Positions 33,828 through 42,333 of a stretch of 46,711 bases of DNA are shown here, piece by piece. The DNA comes from DATLRC01 sp035534895 (GTDB lineage Bacteria > Patescibacteriota > Saccharimonadia > Saccharimonadales > UBA4665). The DNA lies in contig DATLRC010000005.1 of NCBI GenBank assembly GCA_035534895.1, positions 1 through 46,711 of the forward strand, written 5' to 3'. Each line of letters begins with the position of its first letter. Within the stretch, counting starts at the first letter, position 1. The notes beneath the pieces were generated by a model. That model was not told where the DNA came from. It saw only the letters and a list, made by a program, of their open reading frames with translations, and ran no database searches. Both the position numbers and the translations under genes were made by a program.

Positions 33828-36020
33828 ATGATTGAAATTATTGCCCTCATTGCCGGAACACTAACGACTTCTGCGATTGCCCTTATAGTTTTTGCGAAAA
33901 ACTGGCGAAGTATCACCAACAAGATGTTCATCGGTCTTGCAGTTGGTTTAGTAGGATGGTCAGTAACCAACTACCTTTCTCTACATACTTCAAATGCACA
34001 CGATACCTTGTTCTGGATCAGGTGGATCATGTTTTTTGTTGTTACACAAAATACGTTTTTCTTTTTCCTGGTAAAAGTTTTCCCAGATTATAGCTCTAAC
34101 TTGTTTCGTCAGAAAAGATACGTAGTTGCTGCTATCTATTCAATAATTACGGCTTGTGTAGCACTGTCACCGTATTTGTTTATAAGCTTTAAAAATGGAG
34201 CACCGCAGCCGGGTCCAGGCATGGCATTATTCTTGCCCCACGCTGTTATCTTTAGCATAGGCGGGATAATTAGTCTAATTAATAAATACCGCAAAGCACA
34301 AGGACTTAAAAAAACTCAGCTTCAATACTTCTTGGCTGGGACAGTTCTATTATTCACCTTAGTTCCCGTCAGTAACTTTATTATCCCAGTTGTTTTTAAA
34401 AACCATGCATTAGTTGCTATTAGTCCCCTATATTCAATTATCTTTTCGGGTTTGATAGCTTATGCAATAGTCGCCCAAAAATTATTTGATATCCGGGCTG
34501 CAGTTGCTCGTTCCGTGGCCTACTTATTGATCCTCGGCTCTATGGCTCTTACTTATGGGATTTTCATATTTGGTGTTGTGAACATTTTCTTTCAAGGTCC
34601 GTCACATGAGTTTTTGCGTCAATTGCTAAGCGTTATATTAGTAATGCCTCTAGTGCTTAGTTTTCAGAGCATTAAAAAATTCTTTGATCATATAACTAAT
34701 CGCCTTTTTTTCAAAGACGCATATGACACACAGGACGTACTGGATAAACTTGGCAATATAGCAGTATCTGAAATAGATTTATATAAGATATTGAAAGATA
34801 CCAGGAATGTTTTAAGCCAAGCCCTAAAGAGTACGTTTATAGAATTTGTACTATTTAGAAACGACAAGCCGTACGTTGAAGCACATACACATAAGACAAT
34901 ACCCGAAAATGTATTAGCGCTTAGTCCACACGTTAAAGAGCAGCACCAAGACCTGCTAATTGTTGATGAACTGAATGCCCAGAATCCACTACACGAGCTG
35001 TTTATATCAGTCGAGGGAGCTTTAAGTCTACGACTTAAAACCAAGGAGCAATTGGTGGGCTACATTATTTTTGGCTATAAGAAAAGTGGTGACACATACA
35101 GTTCACAAGATAAAAAACTACTCTTAATTGTTGCTAATGAACTGGCCGTGGCTGTTCAAAATGCGCTTAGGTTTGAAGAGATTGAAGACTTTAATCTAAC
35201 ACTGCAAGCTAAGGTTGATGAAGCAACAAGGAAATTGCGTCGTGTTAACGAAAAACTTAAAATATTAGACGAAACAAAAGACGACTTCATTAGTATGGCC
35301 AGCCACCAGTTGCGTACACCTTTAACAAGTATTAAGGGCTACACTAGCATGGTTCTGGAGGGAGATGCGGGTACCTTGAATGAGACCCAAAGAAAACTAC
35401 TTGGCCAGGCCTTCTTCAGCTCCCAGCGTATGGTCTACCTCATAGCAGACCTGCTTAATGTTTCACGCTTGCGTACCGGTAAGTTTATTATTCTAGCGGC
35501 TCCAACTAACTTAGCAGAGGTTGTTGAGCAAGAAGTCGGTCAACTTATTGAGACAGCTCACGCCAAACAGCTGACCTTTACTTACCAAAAACCCGAAGAC
35601 TTTCCTGATCTAATGCTTGACGAAACTAAAATTAGGCAAGTAATTATGAATTTTGCCGACAACTCCATCTACTACACGCCGGCTGGAGGGCATATTGATG
35701 TGAAGCTAATAGATAAACCTTCAACCATAGAGCTAAGGGTAGAAGATGATGGCATTGGTGTTCCTAAGAACGAGCATCACCATCTGTTTACAAAGTTCTA
35801 TCGTGCGGGTAATGCTCGTAAAGCTCGTCCTGATGGCACAGGGTTGGGACTCTTTATGGCCAAGAAGGTAGTTTTGGCCCAAGGAGGGAGCATTATATTT
35901 GAAAGCCAAGAAGGCAAGGGCAGCACCTTTGGTTTCATATTCTCGAAGTCAAAACTGAAGGTAACTAAACCTCCAGTTAAGGCAGTACCCTCTCCAGCCA
36001 GAGAAACAGTCAAAGTCTAA
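33828..36020 (+). CDS. membrane sensor histidine kinase
   Basis: A 730-residue kinase. Residues 1 to about 270 hold about eight membrane helices of the 7TM-like sensor type. A GAF-like domain with NEDD-type spacing follows (about 320-450), then a coiled coil, a HisKA domain with the phosphoacceptor His493 in MASHQLRTPLTSIKGY, and an ATPase domain with an N box around NFADNSIYYTPAGG, DDGIGVPK and DGTGLGLFMAKK. The architecture is complete. No regulator gene is adjacent; the stand-alone receiver at 29.5 kb is a candidate partner. Confidence 0.92.
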   Translation: MIEIIALIAGTLTTSAIALIVFAKNWRSITNKMFIGLAVGLVGWSVTNYLSLHTSNAHDTLFWIRWIMFFVVTQNTFFFFLVKVFPDYSSNLFRQKRYVVAAIYSIITACVALSPYLFISFKNGAPQPGPGMALFLPHAVIFSIGGIISLINKYRKAQGLKKTQLQYFLAGTVLLFTLVPVSNFIIPVVFKNHALVAISPLYSIIFSGLIAYAIVAQKLFDIRAAVARSVAYLLILGSMALTYGIFIFGVVNIFFQGPSHEFLRQLLSVILVMPLVLSFQSIKKFFDHITNRLFFKDAYDTQDVLDKLGNIAVSEIDLYKILKDTRNVLSQALKSTFIEFVLFRNDKPYVEAHTHKTIPENVLALSPHVKEQHQDLLIVDELNAQNPLHELFISVEGALSLRLKTKEQLVGYIIFGYKKSGDTYSSQDKKLLLIVANELAVAVQNALRFEEIEDFNLTLQAKVDEATRKLRRVNEKLKILDETKDDFISMASHQLRTPLTSIKGYTSMVLEGDAGTLNETQRKLLGQAFFSSQRMVYLIADLLNVSRLRTGKFIILAAPTNLAEVVEQEVGQLIETAHAKQLTFTYQKPEDFPDLMLDETKIRQVIMNFADNSIYYTPAGGHIDVKLIDKPSTIELRVEDDGIGVPKNEHHHLFTKFYRAGNARKARPDGTGLGLFMAKKVVLAQGGSIIFESQEGKGSTFGFIFSKSKLKVTKPPVKAVPSPARETVKV

Positions 36021-36087
36021 AATAGATTTCAGCCCAAAAATCCAAAATTGACTAATTTGCTAATGCTTTAAAAAGCTGGCATAATCA

Positions 36088-36116
36088 TTGACATAAAATA
36101 GAGCTTGTGTTATGAT
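36088..36116 (+). promoter_or_regulatory. near-consensus promoter with long 5' leader
   Basis: TTGACA at 36088-36093, a 17-nt spacer and TATGAT at 36111-36116. The start codon is 160 nt further on, so the mRNA has a leader of about 150 nt with a CACTC/GAGTG-like inverted element near 36124-36145 and GGAGGA before the start. It is the strongest plain promoter in the window and fits an abundant surface protein. Confidence 0.8.
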
Positions 36117-36275
36117 CGAATCAACACTCACTCTAGTGGTGTGGTGAAAAGGGGATTCTTGGTAAGAAAATCAACTGACATAGCTGGTACTTCCATAGAA
36201 TTATTAGATTGACACAAAAAGCAAAGACCTTGGTGGGATTGAAATAACTCTAAGTTAATACGGAGGATCAGACCT

Positions 36276-38315
36276 GTGATGAATGCTTTTACTCATATTA
36301 ATCAATCTGCTCGCAAGTTTATACTATTTGGCGTAACTACGTTTGCCGTTTTAACAGCCGGCTTTTTGGCCATTAATAGTGCCCAAGCGGCCAGCCCAGT
36401 TGACTGCAACAATAACGCGGTTATCTATTGTGGTGCAACAACCATTAGCTCGCTGATCAACAAATACGACAACGGTGATGGTCATAACAGCACTGTTAGT
36501 ATTCACAATATACTGGACTCCAACCGTACTCCCGGTCAGTTTAATATAACTAGTCAAGATATTCACAATATGGCTAAAGAACCTAGCGGCACAGAGGTGT
36601 TTGCAGGTTCAGTTACCAAAAGTGGAGATGTCTTTATCTCTGGTAAGTCTCAGCCGGTAGCAACTGACGCCATTACCGCCGGTCGACAAGATATTTCAGG
36701 CAGTACCAAAGAGACAAATAATGGTACAACCTTTTATGTTCGTCCTCCAAGCGTATCCTTTGTTACTAGCCCGCTCAGCGCATTCGTTGTCGAAAAAGAT
36801 CATGTCTTTCAGTTTGCCATCATAGAGAGCTGTGGCAACCCAGTTCACGCTAAGCCAACCGTTGCTCCTAAACCTAACTACACGATCAACAAGGAAGTTG
36901 CTGTCAAAGGCAGCACTAACTACGCCAAGTCAGTAAAAGTTAAACCAGGCACTCATGTAGTTTATCGAATAACAGTTACAAGTACCGGTAACGCTGCAGT
37001 AACTTACCTAAAGGTAAGAGATGTTCTGTCAGGTCGAGCCAACTATGTCCGCAATAGCTTAAAGCGTGACGGTGTTTTAGCCTCTAGTCCTGAATTTTTT
37101 GGGAGCGGTATATTTGTCGGCACATTAGAGCCCGGCAAAACAACCACCTTTACATACGAAGCTATTATTGGCCAAAGCGATACTCTGGAAAGCTGTGTGG
37201 CCGAAACTGTGCCAAATGTCAGCCTGATGAATGCTTCTGCATTGCCCGGCGAAGAGTCAAGCGCAACAGTTAATAAATATTGTTTACCCAAACCAGTTTT
37301 TGCTTGTGTAAGTCTAACTAGTTTTCCAATCAGTCGATCTGAGTTTGACTTTACCGCTAAAGCGATAGCCCGAAACGGTGCAACTATCGAAGGTTACGAC
37401 TTTAACTTTGGCGATGGCAACACTAAAACGGTTACCACTTCTAGTAGTTTAACCAGTACAAGATACAACTACGCTACACCAGGAGACTTTAAGGCAACTG
37501 TTTCGGCTCTGATAGGTGTCGACGGAGGTGTTAAAACTATTACCGCGCCTAGTTGTGCAGTTAATGTGCACGTCGCTCAAGCTCCTATCGCAGAATGTAC
37601 TAACCTTACACTTGACCAATCATCTGATAATCTTCGTAATGTTAGCGCAGTAGCAACTTTTGCAGTTCAAAACGGTGCTGCACTAAAGAACGTAATCTTT
37701 AACTGGGGCGATGGTACGTCTACCTCAACTGGCACTTCAACAACCGCCAGTCATACTTACGGACAAGACGGTACCTTCACCGTTCAGGCTATACTAAGCT
37801 TTACGCCAAGCTCTGTAGCATCATCAACCTGTCAAGCTCCAATAACCATTACTAGCCTAATGCCAACCTGTAACAGTCTTAGCCTTGACGTCAATAACGA
37901 CGATAAAACAGTTATTGTTAACGGTCTTGACCTGACTCCAAACGGTGCGACGCTTGGTTATGAGACTATTGATTGGGGCGATGGTAGTCCTCTAGTAGTT
38001 GTCTCAGACTTAACTGGGCAAAGTCATAGCTACAGCGGCAATGGGCCGTTTGTCATTACAGCCAATGCTTTCTTCTTGAGCGGCAACAATGTAGTCGAAT
38101 CTTCGAACGTTGGTTGCCAAGAATCAATTAGCTTCAGTATTACGCCTCCAACAACTCCTCCGCCAACCACACCTCCTTCACCTTCAACTCCAGTTCCAAC
38201 GGCTTTAGTAAACACTGGCCCTGGTAGCACAATAGGCTTGTTTAGTGGTGTTACACTAGCAGCAGCAATTGCACATCGCTGGTTCTTAAGCCGCAAGCTT
38301 AGTCGTCAAAACTAA
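36276..38315 (+). CDS. PKD-repeat surface protein with LVNTG-type C-terminal anchor
   Basis: A 679-residue exported protein. A signal peptide ends near ...NSAQA (about residue 38). A Thr/Ser-rich globular part follows, then a DUF11-like domain (about 205-320), and three PKD-type repeats marked by YDFNFGDG, FNWGDG and IDWGDG, each with a later HTY/HSY or YNY motif. A Pro/Thr linker leads to ALVNTGPGS, a hydrophobic helix and a basic tail, like a sortase signal with Val replacing Pro. GTG at 36276 or ATG at 36279 is the start after GGAGGA. It is probably an adhesin or S-layer-like protein on the cell face. Confidence 0.85.
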   Translation: MMNAFTHINQSARKFILFGVTTFAVLTAGFLAINSAQAASPVDCNNNAVIYCGATTISSLINKYDNGDGHNSTVSIHNILDSNRTPGQFNITSQDIHNMAKEPSGTEVFAGSVTKSGDVFISGKSQPVATDAITAGRQDISGSTKETNNGTTFYVRPPSVSFVTSPLSAFVVEKDHVFQFAIIESCGNPVHAKPTVAPKPNYTINKEVAVKGSTNYAKSVKVKPGTHVVYRITVTSTGNAAVTYLKVRDVLSGRANYVRNSLKRDGVLASSPEFFGSGIFVGTLEPGKTTTFTYEAIIGQSDTLESCVAETVPNVSLMNASALPGEESSATVNKYCLPKPVFACVSLTSFPISRSEFDFTAKAIARNGATIEGYDFNFGDGNTKTVTTSSSLTSTRYNYATPGDFKATVSALIGVDGGVKTITAPSCAVNVHVAQAPIAECTNLTLDQSSDNLRNVSAVATFAVQNGAALKNVIFNWGDGTSTSTGTSTTASHTYGQDGTFTVQAILSFTPSSVASSTCQAPITITSLMPTCNSLSLDVNNDDKTVIVNGLDLTPNGATLGYETIDWGDGSPLVVVSDLTGQSHSYSGNGPFVITANAFFLSGNNVVESSNVGCQESISFSITPPTTPPPTTPPSPSTPVPTALVNTGPGSTIGLFSGVTLAAAIAHRWFLSRKLSRQN

Positions 38316-38421
38316 GTCATCTGTGGATAAACACTGGCTCGATTGTCAAAAGTGTGCTATAAAGATAATAGTTTAACGAGCAATGACTGACCGCTCCTAG
38401 AACAAAAATCTCCTCACATAT

Positions 38422-38458
38422 AATCCCCCGAACTAAAAACCGGGGGATTTAATTTTTA
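38422..38458 (+). terminator. intrinsic terminator of the surface protein gene
   Basis: AATCCCCCG (38422-38430) and CGGGGGATT (38441-38449) form a perfect 9-bp stem with a 10-nt loop, followed by TAATTTTTATT. It lies 107 nt after the surface protein stop. Confidence 0.9.
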
Positions 38459-38500
38459 TTGATATTCGACTCAAAAAGAAATAGGCATAGGCATAAATTA

Positions 38501-38567
38501 GACCCCACGGGGTTTGATTTATAAGGCTGTTGTAGCAGAAATTATTAGACGAATGGATATTGAAAAG
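38501..38567 (+). repeat. cassette-type degenerate repeat, copy R0
   Basis: GACCCCACGGGGTTTGATTT begins a segment with ATAAG, TAGCAGAAATTATTAGACG and GATATTG that matches the repeat at 43856 position by position. Read in frame it encodes AEIIRRMDIE, matching AEILRWNEIL of that copy. No gene cassette follows it in the plus direction, only the convergent acidic protein gene. Confidence 0.5.
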
Positions 38568-38587
38568 TCACTTACCATACGGTTTGG

Positions 38588-39715
38588 CTATAAACTAGGT
38601 TGCAATACTCGTAAAGCGTATCTGCCTAGGATGAGATGTGGTTGCATTTTTTGTTTAATGAATTGCGTAAGACTACCTAGCAAAGAGGCACCCCCAAGGG
38701 GTTTGTACTCACGTGTACCTAAGTAGTTAAGTTTATCTACGGATAGTTCAGCAGATTCAATTTTCACATTCGATAATGACTCCCGTGCAGTGATACCTTG
38801 TATAAACTGCTTAATGACTTCTTCGTCACATTCTATGCCAAGACTTTCAAATAACTGTCTGCATAGCTCCTCTAACTTTTGGTCTATGCTTTCTTTTTCT
38901 TGACTAGTTGTTTCTTCTGTTAGATCTTGACTTTCTTTTAGGGCAACACTTAATTCTTCAATAACATTTTTGATGAATTCAACTTGTGTTGGTTCAAGTG
39001 ATTCTAGGTGAAGACTAAACCCCTTTTCATGATCCCCAATTACTGTGGCTTCAGAGCTATTGACTATATCTGTTTCAGTTTCAGGCACCATGGTTTGAAT
39101 AGTCTGAACGTCCTCAACGTCTTCTTGCTTTTCAATTTGGCCAGTTTCAACAAAATTTGTTAGCCTGCTAACTAATAAAGCACCCATATATTCAACTTCA
39201 ACTCGTTGCAGACCTTCTTCTAGTTCAGCCAAGAGTGTGTCAACATCTTCTTCAATAATGCCAGGTTCAAGATAAGTATCGTCTATCGACAAAGATTCTT
39301 CAAGCGGTTCAAAATCAAGCCCTTCTATATCAAAATCTTCTAGTTGTGTGGGAGTTTCTGGGCTATCAATTACTATACCTTCAACTCCTTCCTGCTCGAC
39401 TTTCTTTGATACAGATTCAGGATTTATTTGCGCTATTATGTCTAAAGGGTCAGCTGTTCTGTCCACAACATCTGGGCGCTCTGTCACTACCGGTGCTTGA
39501 ACTGCTTTTGCTAATTCAATTTGTGACAAACTATCTTGTCGCGGTTCAGCATGTTGTATCTCCCAAGCGACCAAATCATTTATTTCTTCCAAGACAGCTC
39601 TTTCTGCTCGGGGTTCTGGTTTACTTATCTCAACATTTTTTACCGCTCTTGCTTGTGTTTCAGCAGGCTCGGGTATTACTGTTCTTTCTTTCTCTGGTCT
39701 TTGAGCTTGTAACAA
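38588..39715 (-). CDS. large acidic protein; probably the -1 frame continuation of the upstream gene
   Basis: The 375-residue frame (from TTG at 39715) is rich in Glu, with long acidic stretches and a helical C-terminal third (EFIKNVIEELSVALKESQ and QKLEELCRQLFESLGIECD). It has no membrane or enzyme motif. The TTG start has no good ribosome site. The open frame actually continues 50 codons further to 39865, with Lys/Glu-rich coding-like sequence and no ATG or GTG, up to an A9G tract where the 118-residue upstream gene ends. I therefore read both as one about 543-residue protein made by a -1 shift. Confidence 0.65.
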   Translation of the reverse strand: MLQAQRPEKERTVIPEPAETQARAVKNVEISKPEPRAERAVLEEINDLVAWEIQHAEPRQDSLSQIELAKAVQAPVVTERPDVVDRTADPLDIIAQINPESVSKKVEQEGVEGIVIDSPETPTQLEDFDIEGLDFEPLEESLSIDDTYLEPGIIEEDVDTLLAELEEGLQRVEVEYMGALLVSRLTNFVETGQIEKQEDVEDVQTIQTMVPETETDIVNSSEATVIGDHEKGFSLHLESLEPTQVEFIKNVIEELSVALKESQDLTEETTSQEKESIDQKLEELCRQLFESLGIECDEEVIKQFIQGITARESLSNVKIESAELSVDKLNYLGTREYKPLGGASLLGSLTQFIKQKMQPHLILGRYALRVLQPSL

Positions 39716-39861
39716 AGCCTCGTTATGGGCGTGTTGACTAACGTTTTTTTCTACTTTTATTTTATTTGATTTTTCTCTAACGAGTGCTGGCTCCGTAGTT
39801 TTCTGAGGAATTATTTTCTGTGGTTTCTCAACTACTATCGCCTCTACTTTATCGGGCGTTT

Positions 39862-39874
39862 CTACTTTTTTTTT
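39862..39874 (-). promoter_or_regulatory. A9G slippery tract at a frame junction
   Basis: On the minus strand the 118-codon gene ends CTA AAA AAA AAG TAG. This holds the heptamer A AAA AAG in the right phase, the same one used in E. coli dnaX, right before the stop. A -1 shift continues as GTA GAA ACG into the acidic frame. Nine As also allow transcriptional slippage; a sequencing indel would look the same. Confidence 0.55.
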
Positions 39875-40218
39875 AGTTCGTCAACATTGACACGAACAAT
39901 CCCGCCTTTTTCATCACGCTTGGCAAAGAATTTTATAGCTTCAGTAACCGCTACTGAGGGGTCTTTGCCTACATTTTGTGCTTCTGTGATCATGAGCTCT
40001 ACGGAACTCTTCATCTCTGAGTGTCCTGGCATTCCCACCATTTCAGCTAAAGTACCTCTACATGCTGCATTTGGACCCACAAGTTGAATCCCAGCCACAT
40101 CAAGGCCAACGCCTCTTTCCTTGAGCCATTCAGCACCAGTTTGCATAGGATTTAGCCCTTGATCGACTACAGGAGCTAGTTCTTGAACTGCTGACGGAAA
40201 ACCTTCGAGTTGTGGCAT
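39862..40218 (-). CDS. hypothetical protein, N-terminal part of a frameshifted pair
   Basis: A 118-residue soluble protein of unknown family (MPQLEGFPSAVQELAPVVDQ; later VELMITEAQNVGKDPSVA and FFAKRDEKGGIVRVNV). It ends in LKKK encoded by the A9G tract. It could stand alone, or serve as the N-terminus of the long acidic protein when the ribosome slips. It lies between the acidic frame and the pyrC remnant on the same strand. Confidence 0.65.
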   Translation of the reverse strand: MPQLEGFPSAVQELAPVVDQGLNPMQTGAEWLKERGVGLDVAGIQLVGPNAACRGTLAEMVGMPGHSEMKSSVELMITEAQNVGKDPSVAVTEAIKFFAKRDEKGGIVRVNVDELKKK

Positions 40219-40258
40219 ATGTATGTATCATAAGCAGAACTAGTATAAAAGTCTAGGC

Positions 40259-40389
40259 CTAAGAGCCAACACCACCCGCTAATGCAGCAGCACCTGTATT
40301 AGAATTTTTGGCTTCGGTGTACCGGGGTCTCGTAGATGAACGCGCATATCTACAAGTCCGGGCAGTATAATTTGCTCAGACGTAGATAG
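40259..40389 (-). pseudogene. dihydroorotase (pyrC) N-terminal remnant
   Basis: Directly after and in frame with the pyrE stop comes EQIILPGLVDMRVHLRDPG, the N-terminal metal-binding block of dihydroorotase, which normally reads LPGLVDMHVHLREPG. The first zinc His has become Arg. Then a frameshift is needed to read NTGAAALAGGVGS, the next conserved block, before TAG at 40259. Nothing of the remaining enzyme follows. It is a dead stub of the third pyrimidine pathway enzyme. Confidence 0.8.
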
Positions 40390-41040
40390 CTATAACCCTA
40401 ATTCAGTTGGGTCTAACTCACCGAGTAGGCTGTCGTATAGAGTTTGTGTTACTCCTGCTAGGTTTTCATCTAGTGCATATTTAGCAATACCGCTAAGTGT
40501 CATAGCTGCTGCGAAATCTATACCCTGTGAATCAAGCTCTGTTCGTCCGCCTTGTTCTCGGTCCACTAGAACCACTGCGCCAGTAACTTTGAGGTCAAAA
40601 TTGCCGAGTGCAGCAGCTTCTTCAACCTTTGAACCGGCAGTTGTAATAACATCATCTAGTAATACAACTTCGTCACCTGCGACATAGCGACCCTCAACAG
40701 CCCTAGGTTGTCCATGCTCTTTCGCTTTTACACGGTGATACAGTAATGGAGCGCTAACCGCTCGCGCTACTGCCCCGCCGTAATAAGTTGCTGCTTCTGG
40801 TACAGCCTCAAGATGACGAATACCGCCATTTGATTTAACTAATAAACCAGAGTCTGTAAGCGTATCTTCATAAGCAATAGTTGCTTGGTCAAATAGTCGC
40901 GGAACAGAAATCATATTTCGAAGATTCACATAAGCAACTGATTCTTTACCACTTTTCAAAGTAAACTTACCGAACTTTACGATATCTTCTTCTAGCATAC
41001 CCCTTGCGAGGTTTTCCATATTTGGCCCAAGTTCACTCAT
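40390..41040 (-). CDS. pyrE: orotate phosphoribosyltransferase
   Basis: PyrE makes orotidine monophosphate from orotate and PRPP. The 216-residue protein has FGKFTLKSGKESVAYVNLR at the N-terminus and the PRPP loop VVLLDDVITTAGSKVEEA near residue 125; the length is normal. The ATG directly follows the stop of the chimera upstream, whose 3' end supplies AAGGAG. The gene looks intact although both pathway neighbours are broken. Without PyrC and PyrF nearby it would need orotate from outside or act in another salvage role. Confidence 0.9.
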   Translation of the reverse strand: MSELGPNMENLARGMLEEDIVKFGKFTLKSGKESVAYVNLRNMISVPRLFDQATIAYEDTLTDSGLLVKSNGGIRHLEAVPEAATYYGGAVARAVSAPLLYHRVKAKEHGQPRAVEGRYVAGDEVVLLDDVITTAGSKVEEAAALGNFDLKVTGAVVLVDREQGGRTELDSQGIDFAAAMTLSGIAKYALDENLAGVTQTLYDSLLGELDPTELGL

Positions 41041-41418
41041 TTATAATGCTCCTTCAATTTCAATTACTAAGGCTTCATAGGCTTGAGCAGGGTCTTCGGC
41101 TTGAGTAATTTGTCGTCCAATAACTAACAGGTCAGCACCATCTTTAATGGCTGCTGAAGGCGTACCAACACGGGCTTGGTCTAACATGCCTTTGGACGGG
41201 TCAAACCCTTCATACCAAGCTACACGTTTTACAATTTCGGTAGCATCTCTGCCATCACCGCAGCCTATTTCAACTACCCTAGCATGACCATCACTAGCGT
41301 TTGCTAAATCTAAACCAAGCTCAATATCTGTAGTACGAGAGCCTATACCTTGAAAGTAATTGGATAGAGCCTGAGCAGAGCCGTCGTAGCTCTTTATAGT
41401 CTCTTGTTGCCAGTTCAT
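41041..41418 (-). pseudogene. chimera: methyltransferase N-terminus joined to PyrF C-terminus
   Basis: Residues 1 to about 83 are the N-terminal part of a class I SAM methyltransferase, with motif I VVEIGCGDGRDATEIV and the acidic FDPSKGMLDQAR. Residues about 84-125 are the C-terminus of orotidine-5'-phosphate decarboxylase: TPSAAIKDGADLLVIGRQIT corresponds to the conserved phosphate-binding end of PyrF. Neither half is a full enzyme. The frame is open and the native pyrF-pyrE junction with its ribosome site is kept, so an internal deletion is the likely origin. It may be translated only to carry pyrE. Confidence 0.8.
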
Positions 41419-41522
41419 AAGTTAAGGATAGCAGATAGCTTAAGATTTATGGAATCTTGAAACAGGGGTGACAAAATACAAAAAATTGTAATATGGTTGA
41501 GCTCTATCTGTAATTTCAATTT

Positions 41523-41590
41523 GGTGACCCCACTACACTCGAATTGGAAGGTTATTTGTTCTGAAAACTAAGATGGTATGAAATACTAAT
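41523..41590 (+). repeat. cassette-type degenerate repeat, copy R1
   Basis: Starts GGTGACCCCACTACACTCG, then AATTGGAAGGTTATTTG and AAGATGGTATGAAATAC. It is about 80 percent identical to copy R2 over the first 55 nt by eye. With a one-base deletion it encodes LRWYEIL. It precedes the RelB-YafQ cassette. Confidence 0.65.
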
Positions 41591-41629
41591 TAGTATGGAT
41601 TTGACATTTATTGACTACTTTGATACTAT
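41583..41629 (+). promoter_or_regulatory. leaderless promoter and palindrome of the RelB-YafQ pair
   Basis: TTGACA (41601-41606), 17-nt spacer, TACTAT (41624-41629), then 6 nt to the ATG. ATACTAATTAGTAT at 41583-41596 is a perfect palindrome just upstream of the -35 box and a likely antitoxin site. Confidence 0.8.
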
Positions 41630-41635
41630 AAGAGT

Positions 41636-41926
41636 ATGAGTAATACAATTGTTAAATTACAAATTCCCCTCGATAAATCACTACGTGATGCTGTAGATAA
41701 GCATGCACGTCAGTTAGGCTTTAGCTCAGTCCAAGATTTTACACGAGTTATGTATAGCACGGTTGTTAGTGACAAATTAAAGTTTAGTCTTAGTAACAAC
41801 GCAGAGCACATAAGCCCGGTAGCTGAGGCTAGGTATGAGAAGATGCTAGCAGAACATGTGGTCGATAAAAAGACCGGCAAAGTAAAGACCTATACGGGCA
41901 TAGATGACTTCCTAGCCGATTTATAG
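41636..41926 (+). CDS. RelB/DinJ-type antitoxin
   Basis: A 96-residue protein with a ribbon-helix-helix-like N-terminus (IVKLQIPLDKSLRDAVDKHA, then GFSSVQDFTRVMY) for DNA binding and a long C-terminal part (EARYEKMLAEHVVDKKTGK) to bind the toxin. The toxin gene begins 5 nt after its stop. The mRNA is leaderless with a palindrome in front, so autorepression is expected. Confidence 0.85.
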   Translation: MSNTIVKLQIPLDKSLRDAVDKHARQLGFSSVQDFTRVMYSTVVSDKLKFSLSNNAEHISPVAEARYEKMLAEHVVDKKTGKVKTYTGIDDFLADL

Positions 41927-41931
41927 AAGAC

Positions 41932-42198
41932 ATGAAGAAGATTGAGCGACGTCCGCAGTTCCAAAAGAATTTTCGGTCGCGTATTGCACCGAATAAGAAT
42001 CTTAAGACACGTTTCGATGAACGTCTAAAACTTTTTGCAGCCGGTGAACGAGGTAAGCCACTTAACGACCATCCATTAGGCAAAAATATGAAAGGTCTAC
42101 GTGCTTTCTCAATTACGGGTGATATTCGCGTGGTCTACTATGAAACTGCTTCTACGTATATTTTTCTAGACGTCGGTTCACACAACCAAGTATATTAA
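41932..42198 (+). CDS. YafQ-type mRNA interferase toxin
   Basis: YafQ-like RelE-family toxins cut mRNA on the ribosome. The 88-residue protein has the YafQ positions: His47 (NDHPLGKN), Asp64 (TGDIRVVYY), His84 and a terminal aromatic (GSHNQVY), with Tyr88 in place of Phe. The basic N-terminus (KKIERRPQFQKNFRSR) suits RNA binding. It is paired with the RelB-like antitoxin just upstream. It should be active if released. Confidence 0.88.
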   Translation: MKKIERRPQFQKNFRSRIAPNKNLKTRFDERLKLFAAGERGKPLNDHPLGKNMKGLRAFSITGDIRVVYYETASTYIFLDVGSHNQVY

Positions 42199-42213
42199 GG
42201 CTACGCTATTAAT

Positions 42214-42284
42214 GGTGACCCCCCTCCCTTCGAATTGGAAGGTTATATGCTCCGAGATACTTCGATGGTACAAAGTGCTGACTG
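42214..42284 (+). repeat. cassette-type degenerate repeat, copy R2
   Basis: GGTGACCCCCCTCCCTTCG, then AATTGGAAGGTTATATG and CTTCGATGGTACAAAG. CTTCG, AATTGGAAGG and GATGG stand at the same distances as in R1. In frame it encodes SEILRWYKVL. It separates the YafQ and RelE cassettes, 691 nt after R1. Confidence 0.65.
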
Positions 42285-42333
42285 AAATCAGTCGTCTAGC
42301 TTACCCGATGTAGCTACATGTTAGATAATTTGC

